60,604 nt of DNA from Mycolicibacterium porcinum (GTDB lineage: Bacteria > Actinomycetota > Actinomycetes > Mycobacteriales > Mycobacteriaceae). Location of the stretch: contig MSTD01000018.1 in assembly GCA_001942045.1 (NCBI GenBank), forward strand, positions 9,171 through 69,774. The letters run 5' to 3'. The notes under the pieces were generated by a model. That model was not told the DNA's origin. It did not search any database and saw nothing but the letters and a program-made list of their open reading frames with translations. The first letter of the stretch is position 1; every line of letters starts with the position of its first letter. Below are positions 54,151 through 60,604 of the stretch, in pieces. The translations under genes were made by a program, and so were the position numbers.

Positions 54151-55701
54151 ATGCCAAACGGCAAACCGAACATCGTGGTGATCTGGGGCGACGACATCGG
54201 CATCAGCAACCTGAGTTGTTACAGCGACGGGCTGATGGGCTACCGCACACCGAACATCGACCGCATCGCCAACGAGGGCATGCGCTTCACCGATTCCTAC
54301 GGTGAGCAAAGCTGCACGGCAGGTCGGGCGGCGTTCATCAGCGGCCAGAGCGTGTACCGCACCGGAATGAGCAAAGTCGGCATACCCGGAGCCGACATCG
54401 GCTGGTCCGCCGAGGATCCGACGATCGCCGAACTGCTCAAGCCGATGGGGTACGCCACCGGCCAGTTCGGCAAGAACCATTTCGGTGATCTCAACAAATA
54501 CCTGCCGACCGTCCACGGTTTCGACGAGTTCTTCGGCAACCTCTACCACCTCAACGCCGAGGAAGAGCCCGAGAACTTCGACTACCCGCACGAGGACCGC
54601 TATCCGCGGCTGTACAACCTGGCCAAGCCTCGCGGCGTGCTGAAGTGCAAGGCCACCACCGAGGTCTCGACCGAACCCGACGACCCCAAGTACGGGCCCG
54701 TCGGCAAGCAGACCATCGAGGACACCGGCCCGCTGAACACCAAGCGAATGGAGACCATCGACGAGGACATCGCCGACGCGACCGTCGACTACATCAAGCG
54801 CCAGCACGAGGCGGGCAATCCGTTCTTCGTCTGGTGCAACTTCACCCACATGCACCTCTACACCCACACCAAGCCGGAAAGTCGGGGCCAGGCCGGCCTG
54901 TGGCAGTCGCCGTACCACGACACGATGATCGATCACGACCGCAACGTGGGCACCGTGCTGGACGTGCTCGACGAACTCGGCATCGCCGAGGACACGATCG
55001 TCATCTACTCCACCGACAACGGGCCGCACCGCAACACCTGGCCCGACGCCGGCACCACGCCGTTCCGCAGCGAGAAGGACACCAACTGGGAAGGCGCCTT
55101 CCGCGTGCCGGAGTTGATCCGATGGCCCGGAAAGATCAAGGCGGGCACCGTATCCAACGAGATCATCCAGCACCACGACTGGTTGCCCACGCTGCTGGCC
55201 GCCGCCGGTGACCCCGACATCAGCGAGAAGCTGAAGAAGGGCCACAAGGCCGGCGCCGACGGAAACACCGAGTACAAGGTGCACATCGACGGCTACAACC
55301 TGTTGCCGTACCTGACCGGAGAGGTCGACGAGAGCCCTCGGCGGGGCTTCTTCTACTTCTCCGACGACGGTGATCTGGTCGCGATGCGGTTCGAGAACTG
55401 GAAGATCGTCTTCGCCGAACAGCGCTGCCAGGGCACCCTGCGGATCTGGGCCGAACCGTTCACCCCGCTGCGCGTGCCGAAGCTGTTCAACCTGCGCACC
55501 GACCCCTACGAGTACGCCGACATCACGTCCAACACGTACTACGAGTGGCTGCTGCGCCACGACTACTTCGTGTTCTACGCGACGGCGATGGCGACGAAAT
55601 TCCTCGAGACGTTCGAGGAGTTCAAGCCGCGGCACCCACCGGCGAGCTTCAGCATCGACCACGCGGTCGAGAAGCTGCACGCATTCCTGGCCAAGGACTG
55701 A
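54151..55701 (+). CDS. Arylsulfatase, first copy
   Basis: A 516-residue type I sulfatase. IWGDDIGISNLSCYS (about 11-25) carries metal ligands Asp14/15, the formylglycine motif is Cys55-Thr-Ala-Gly-Arg59 (CxAxR type), then KNHFGDLNKYLPTVHGFDEF and IYSTDNGPHRNTWPDAGTTP for the remaining Ca ligands, and a C-terminal SFSIDHAVEKLHAFLA region. Cys55 must be oxidised to formylglycine, and the generating enzyme is encoded at 58229. No signal peptide is seen, so it is probably cytoplasmic, releasing sulfate from organic sulfate esters. GGAG before the ATG. Confidence 0.92.
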   Translation: MPNGKPNIVVIWGDDIGISNLSCYSDGLMGYRTPNIDRIANEGMRFTDSYGEQSCTAGRAAFISGQSVYRTGMSKVGIPGADIGWSAEDPTIAELLKPMGYATGQFGKNHFGDLNKYLPTVHGFDEFFGNLYHLNAEEEPENFDYPHEDRYPRLYNLAKPRGVLKCKATTEVSTEPDDPKYGPVGKQTIEDTGPLNTKRMETIDEDIADATVDYIKRQHEAGNPFFVWCNFTHMHLYTHTKPESRGQAGLWQSPYHDTMIDHDRNVGTVLDVLDELGIAEDTIVIYSTDNGPHRNTWPDAGTTPFRSEKDTNWEGAFRVPELIRWPGKIKAGTVSNEIIQHHDWLPTLLAAAGDPDISEKLKKGHKAGADGNTEYKVHIDGYNLLPYLTGEVDESPRRGFFYFSDDGDLVAMRFENWKIVFAEQRCQGTLRIWAEPFTPLRVPKLFNLRTDPYEYADITSNTYYEWLLRHDYFVFYATAMATKFLETFEEFKPRHPPASFSIDHAVEKLHAFLAKD

Positions 55702-55714
55702 AGGGAGCCGGACC

Positions 55715-57256
55715 ATGCCGAACGGAAAGCCCAATATTCTCGTCATCTGGGGCGATGACATCGGAATCTCCAACCTCAGCTGCTACAGCATGGGGTTGAT
55801 GGGGTATCAGACGCCCAACATCGACCGCATCGCCCGCGAGGGAATGATCTTCACCGATGCCTACGGCGAACAGAGTTGCACCGCAGGCCGTTCCGCGTTC
55901 ATCACCGGGCAGAGCGTCTACCGGACCGGCCTGAGCAAGGTCGGCTTCCCGGGATCCGACGTCGGCCTGCAGGCCGAGGACCCGACCATCGCCGAATGCC
56001 TCAAACCGCTCGGCTACGCCACCGGGCAGTTCGGCAAGAACCACCTCGGCGACCTCAACAAATACCTGCCAACCGCGCACGGATTCGACGAGTTCTTCGG
56101 CAACCTCTACCACCTCAACGTGGAGGAAGAACCCGAACTGCCGGACTATCCGACCAAGGAACAGTTCCCGATCCTGGCCGATTTGCAGCGCCCCCGCGGC
56201 GTGATCAGATCGTGGGCCACCGACGAGGTCTCCACCGAACCCGACGACCCCAAGTTCGGCCCGGTGGGCAAGCAACGGATCGAGGACACCGGACCGCTGA
56301 CGAAGAAGCGGATGGAGACCATCGACGACGAGACCACCGACGCCTGCGTGGATTTCATCAGGCGTCAGGTCGCGGCGGACACTCCGTTCTTCGTGTGGAT
56401 GAACACCACCCACATGCATCTGCGGACCCATACGAAGCCGGAATCGGTTGGCCAAGCGGGTGTTTGGCAATCGCCGTACCACGACACGATGGTCGACCAC
56501 GATCGTCACGTCGGTAAACTCCTCGACCTGGTCGATGAGTTGGGAATCGCCGAGGACACCATCGTCATCTACTCGACCGACAACGGGCCGCACGCCAACA
56601 CCTGGCCCGACGGCGCGACGACGCCGTTCCGCAGCGAGAAGAACACCAACTGGGAGGGTGCCTTCCGGGTGCCGGAGATGATCCGCTGGCCCGGAAAGAT
56701 CAAGGCGGGCAGCATCTCCAACGAGATCATCCAGCACCACGACTGGTTTCCCACGTTCCTGGCCGCCGCCGGAGAGCCGGACATCATCGAGAAGCTCAAG
56801 GCGGGTCACAAGGTCGGCGACAAGACGTTCAAGGTCCACCTGGACGCGTTCAACCTGCTGCCCTACCTGACCGGCGAGGTCGAGGAGAGCCCGCGCAAGG
56901 GCTTCATCTACTTCTCGGATGACTGCGATGTGCTCGGATTGCGGTTCCACAACTGGAAAGTCGTGTTCCAGGAGCAGCGTTGCCAGGGCACGCTGCAGAT
57001 CTGGGCCGAGCCGTTCACCCCGCTGCGGGCCCCGAAGATCTTCAACCTGCGCACCGATCCCTATGAGCGCGGCGACATCACGTCGAACACGTACTACGAC
57101 TGGTGGCTCGATCACGATTACATCGCGTTCTACGGCAGCACGATCGTGACGAAGTTCCTGGAGACCTTCAAAGAGTTTCCGCCCCGCCAGGAGTCGGCGT
57201 CGTTCACGATCAACCACGCTGTTCAGAAGTTGAACTCGTTCCTGGCGGCCGACTAG
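55715..57256 (+). CDS. Arylsulfatase, second copy
   Basis: A 513-residue close paralogue of the first sulfatase, starting 13 bases after it (AAGGGAG before ATG 55715). The same landmarks are present: IWGDDIGISNLSCYSMG, SCTAGR with Cys55, KNHLGDLNKYLPTAHGFDEF and IYSTDNGPHANTWPDGATTP. The main differences are in the substrate-facing segments near residues 140-175 (for example ELPDYPTKEQFPILADLQRP) and in the final 60 residues. It appears to be a tandem duplication with divergence, giving two sulfatases of different specificity. Cytoplasmic as judged by absence of a signal. Confidence 0.92.
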   Translation: MPNGKPNILVIWGDDIGISNLSCYSMGLMGYQTPNIDRIAREGMIFTDAYGEQSCTAGRSAFITGQSVYRTGLSKVGFPGSDVGLQAEDPTIAECLKPLGYATGQFGKNHLGDLNKYLPTAHGFDEFFGNLYHLNVEEEPELPDYPTKEQFPILADLQRPRGVIRSWATDEVSTEPDDPKFGPVGKQRIEDTGPLTKKRMETIDDETTDACVDFIRRQVAADTPFFVWMNTTHMHLRTHTKPESVGQAGVWQSPYHDTMVDHDRHVGKLLDLVDELGIAEDTIVIYSTDNGPHANTWPDGATTPFRSEKNTNWEGAFRVPEMIRWPGKIKAGSISNEIIQHHDWFPTFLAAAGEPDIIEKLKAGHKVGDKTFKVHLDAFNLLPYLTGEVEESPRKGFIYFSDDCDVLGLRFHNWKVVFQEQRCQGTLQIWAEPFTPLRAPKIFNLRTDPYERGDITSNTYYDWWLDHDYIAFYGSTIVTKFLETFKEFPPRQESASFTINHAVQKLNSFLAAD

Positions 57257-58150
57257 ATGCTCGACTCCTGGAACGACGGGCCCACGAAGTCGGCCATCGT
57301 CGACTTCGTGGGGCGCGCCACCGAGCAGGTGGCTCCCGAGGAGCGCGTCGCGGTGTTCGACAACGACGGCACTCTCTGGTGTGAGAAGCCGGCCTACATC
57401 CAGTTGGATTTCCTGGTGCGCCGACTGGCCGAGCAGGCCGCGGCCGACCCGGCGCTGGCCGCCAAGCAGCCCTACACCGCTGCTGCCTCCGGCGACCTGG
57501 CCTGGTTCGGCGATGCCGTCACCAAGCACTACAACGGTGATGACTCGGCCCTCAAAGTCCTTGCCGGCGGGATCCTTTCGGCCTATGCCGGACTCACGGT
57601 GGAAGACCACGCCGCCCGGATCAAGGCGTTCTTCGCCGAGGCGCAGCACCCGACCCTGGGCCGGCCGTACACCCGCTGCGGGTACCAGCCGATGATCGAG
57701 TTGCTGCGCTACCTGGAGGCCAACGGCTTTACCAACTACATCGTCTCCGGCGGTGGCCGTGATTTCATGCGTCCGGTGACGACGTCGATGTACGGCGTTC
57801 CGCCGGAGCGGGTGATCGGCAGTTCGGTGGGGCTGGACTTCGTCGACGGGCAACTCAAGACGACGGCCACGCCGGAATTCCTGAATGACGGTCCGGTCAA
57901 GGCGGTCCGCATTTGGGGGCGTATCGGTAGACGACCGATCTTCGCGGCAGGGAACTCCAACGGCGATATCCAGATGCTCGAGTACACAGACTCCGGGCCG
58001 GGACCGTCGTTGAGCATGCTGGTGCGTCACGACGACAGTGACCGCGAATTCGATTACACCGCAGGCGCGGAGAAGGTGTTGGGGCTGGCCACCGAACGGG
58101 GCTGGGCCGTGGCCAGTATGCGTGACGATTGGACCACGGTCTTTGACTGA
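57257..58150 (+). CDS. HAD-family phosphatase (phosphoserine phosphatase-like)
   Basis: A 297-residue HAD hydrolase. Motif I is VFDNDGTLW with nucleophile Asp35 and acid Asp37 (about 34-41), motif II Ser in YIVSGGGRDFMRP, and motif IV in FAAGNSNGDIQMLEYT. It begins directly after the sulfatase stop with no gap, so it is translated with it. It may dephosphorylate a phospho-sulfo substrate or product of the pathway; the substrate is not readable. Family members with this fold include serine phosphatase and haloacid dehalogenases. Confidence 0.85.
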   Translation: MLDSWNDGPTKSAIVDFVGRATEQVAPEERVAVFDNDGTLWCEKPAYIQLDFLVRRLAEQAAADPALAAKQPYTAAASGDLAWFGDAVTKHYNGDDSALKVLAGGILSAYAGLTVEDHAARIKAFFAEAQHPTLGRPYTRCGYQPMIELLRYLEANGFTNYIVSGGGRDFMRPVTTSMYGVPPERVIGSSVGLDFVDGQLKTTATPEFLNDGPVKAVRIWGRIGRRPIFAAGNSNGDIQMLEYTDSGPGPSLSMLVRHDDSDREFDYTAGAEKVLGLATERGWAVASMRDDWTTVFD

Positions 58151-58228
58151 GTTCGCACCGAGGTCTTCGACTCTGCATCCAGGGCGCACACGTGCGAGTA
58201 GCCCTCGCCCTCACCGCAGAGTCGATGC

Positions 58229-59116
<888 letters not shown>

Positions 59117-59121
59117 GTGAA

Positions 59122-59159
59122 CGACGGCGGGCCGCACGTGATCGAGAGGCCCGCCGTCG
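59122..59159. terminator. Perfect 12-bp terminator hairpin
   Basis: CGACGGCGGGCC (59122-59133) and its exact complement (59148-59159) flank a 14-base loop, between the end of the sulfatase operon and the convergent Gly-rich gene. It can terminate both. Confidence 0.8.
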
Positions 59160-59177
59160 CTCTCATGTTCCCAACGC

Positions 59178-60604
59178 CTACGCCGTGGGCGTGACTCGCT
59201 TCCCGGTCTGCCCGTTCGTCCCGTTGGTACCGGCCTTTCCGGTGGCACCGGTGTGGCCGGCGGATCCGGCGCCGCCAGTCGCACCGGCCGCACCGGCATG
59301 GCCGGCAGTGCCCGCCGATCCGGAGGCCCCGGTCGCACCGGTCGCGCCGGTGCTGCCCTTGGTGCCGGTCTTGCCCGACGTGCCGCTCTTGCCACCCGAC
59401 CCGAACATTCCTCCGGATCCCGCAGTACCCGCGGCTCCGCCCTGGCCGCCGGATCCGCCGCTGCCACCAGCGCCGCCGGCACCCGCCGTGCCGGCGCTGC
59501 CTGCTGCTCCGCCGGAGCCACCTGCTCCGCCGGCACCGGCGGCACCTGCAGATCCCGCCGCGCCGCCCTCGCCTCCGGCGCCACCCGCACCACCAAGGCC
59601 GCCCAGGCCGGGTGTCCCTGGAGGTGCTGCAACGGCGCCGGCCGTCAGACCACCGTTGCCACCGTTGCCACCGTTGCCGCCATCGGCTCCGGCACCACCG
59701 GAGCCACCGTTACCGGCCGCACCGCCCTGGCCTCCGGCACCACCGTTCCCGCCGTTGCCGCCATCACCGGCGTCGCCGCCTTGACCGCCGGTGCCACCGG
59801 TACCGCCTGTGCCGCCTTGACCGCCGTTGCCGGCCGCTCCGCCGGATCCGAAGATGCCGAACAGGCCTGCGCTGCCGCCGTTTCCACCTTTGCCGCCGGC
59901 GCCGCCCGTGCCACCGGTCGCACCGGTGCCACCTTGAACGCCGTTGCCGCCGTTGGTTCCGGCCTGTCCGTTGGTGCCCGCTCCACCGGCGGTCCCGTCT
60001 GTACCGTTACCGCCGGCTTGCCCGGCCGCGCCCTGCGCGCCGTCGCCACCGTTGCCGCCCTTGCCACCGTCAGCGCCCCAGGCTCCTACCCCGCCGGTGC
60101 CACCGTTGCCACCGCTGGCACCTGCGATGTTTCCGTCGCCGCCGTTACCTCCGGCGCCGCCGACATTGCCGGGGCTGACATTGCCGTTGCCATTTCCGCC
60201 GTTGCCACCTGGCGCGCCGGCGCCGCCGTCCTCACCGCTTCGTGACGCACCCGGGCCGATTCCGCCGGTCCCGTTCTTACCGTTGGCACCGGCAGCGCCG
60301 GCCGGGTTCACGCCATCCGCACCATCGGCAGCGTCTTCGCCATCAGTCCCGTTGGCGCCCGTCTCACCGTCGGCACCGTCCTCGCCGTTGGCGCCGTCGG
60401 CCCCCTTGGCGCCGGTCGAGCCGTTCGTTCCGACGACACCCTCGCCACCATTACCGCCGGCGCCGCCGCTTCCGAACAGCGAGAACATTCCGGCATTACC
60501 GCCGTTGCCGCCGTCGCCCCCGTTGACGCCGTCCCCACCGCGGCCGCCGTTACCGCCGAACGCGCCGGCGTTGCCACCGCTGCCGCCGTTGGCTCCGGCG
60601 CCGC
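59178..60604 (-). CDS. PGRS/collagen-like Gly-rich protein (partial)
   Basis: The frame is open from the right edge to TAG at 59178-59180: about 475 residues visible, the start being outside. It is nearly all GGA/GGN/GGT repeats with spacer units such as GGSAGLFGIFGSGGAAGNGG and AGMFSLFGSGGAGGNGG, the pattern of PE_PGRS proteins. The last 70 residues (GTSGKTGTKGSTGATGATGA, GTNGTNGQTGKRVTPTA) are collagen-like Gly-X-Thr/Ala units. The PE domain, if present, is beyond the window. Likely surface-exposed. Function unknown; repeats may also cause assembly errors. Confidence 0.8.
   Translation of the reverse strand, partial: GAGANGGSGGNAGAFGGNGGRGGDGVNGGDGGNGGNAGMFSLFGSGGAGGNGGEGVVGTNGSTGAKGADGANGEDGADGETGANGTDGEDAADGADGVNPAGAAGANGKNGTGGIGPGASRSGEDGGAGAPGGNGGNGNGNVSPGNVGGAGGNGGDGNIAGASGGNGGTGGVGAWGADGGKGGNGGDGAQGAAGQAGGNGTDGTAGGAGTNGQAGTNGGNGVQGGTGATGGTGGAGGKGGNGGSAGLFGIFGSGGAAGNGGQGGTGGTGGTGGQGGDAGDGGNGGNGGAGGQGGAAGNGGSGGAGADGGNGGNGGNGGLTAGAVAAPPGTPGLGGLGGAGGAGGEGGAAGSAGAAGAGGAGGSGGAAGSAGTAGAGGAGGSGGSGGQGGAAGTAGSGGMFGSGGKSGTSGKTGTKGSTGATGATGASGSAGTAGHAGAAGATGGAGSAGHTGATGKAGTNGTNGQTGKRVTPTA
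59650..60604. repeat. Low-complexity GCCACCGTT-type repeat array
   Basis: The DNA of the Gly-rich gene is built of 9-base-like units such as CACCGTTGC (three in a row at 59651-59677) and variants, giving strong local self-similarity. Slippage, recombination and misassembly are all likely here. Confidence 0.7.

Overview
The window looks like chromosome of a fast-growing mycobacterium (Mycolicibacterium-type). The evidence is high GC with GTG starts and many 1-4 bp stop/start overlaps, an intact MmpL13-like transporter, a close MCR (alpha-methylacyl-CoA racemase) homologue, a pair of Mce-associated membrane proteins, a DUF1876 (Rv1738-type) protein, two perfect matches to the KstR cholesterol-repressor half-site pattern, and a Gly-rich PGRS-like protein at the right edge. 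From memory of the M. tuberculosis map, two blocks are colinear with it: 1.9-19 kb resembles Rv1155, Rv1153c, Rv1152, Rv1151c, Rv1147, mmpL13, Rv1144, mcr, echA10; and 46-52.6 kb resembles Rv1112 (ychF), Rv1111c, Rv1110 (ispH), Rv1109c, xseA, xseB, Rv1106c (3-beta-HSD). The DNA between the blocks is lineage-specific or accessory.

Layout. 0-9 kb: end of an MFS transporter, a membrane acyltransferase, an F420-binding PPOX protein, two paralogous LCM-type methyltransferases flanking a lipoprotein hydrolase, DUF1697 and a hydroxypyruvate-isomerase-like gene, then an EthA-like flavin monooxygenase divergent from a PucR regulator. 9-20 kb: GntR/sirtuin pair; mmpL13-tetR-methyltransferase operon behind a long palindrome; DoxX; a 51-codon ORF with a hairpin terminator; nitronate monooxygenase, SDR and MCR divergent from enoyl-CoA hydratase. 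19-28 kb: two MFS transporters, gamma-carbonic anhydrase, GlxA/AraC regulator, secreted fasciclin protein, and a thiolase/hydratase/acyl-CoA dehydrogenase operon divergent from a FadR-type regulator, with an inverted repeat between them. 28-37 kb: DUF3556 membrane protein behind a KstR-like box; DoxX; an SDR/TetR pair with twin operators; a TetR/Mam/Mam/epoxide-hydrolase/WS-DGAT-like run. 37-46 kb: an alpha/beta hydrolase overlapping a 978-aa kinase-aminotransferase fusion, a permuted papain-like protein, a small secreted protein, then a patchy stretch of stand-alone enzymes, ending with a small block bounded by a duplicated 3' end of ychF. 46-52.6 kb: conserved housekeeping block. 52.6-59 kb: DUF1876/SLAC1-type transporter pair, then a sulfatase operon (two tandem sulfatases, a HAD phosphatase and the formylglycine-generating enzyme that would activate them). 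59-60.6 kb: Gly-rich PGRS/collagen-like gene running off the edge.

Functionally the window is dominated by lipid and sterol chemistry (KstR-like sites, MCR, 3-beta-HSD, beta-oxidation operon, MmpL, Mce-associated proteins) with local regulators beside their targets. No tRNA, rRNA, insertion sequence, CRISPR array or phage gene was seen. No stretch over 300 bases lacks a gene. The largest gap (14763-15016) holds an imperfect direct repeat.
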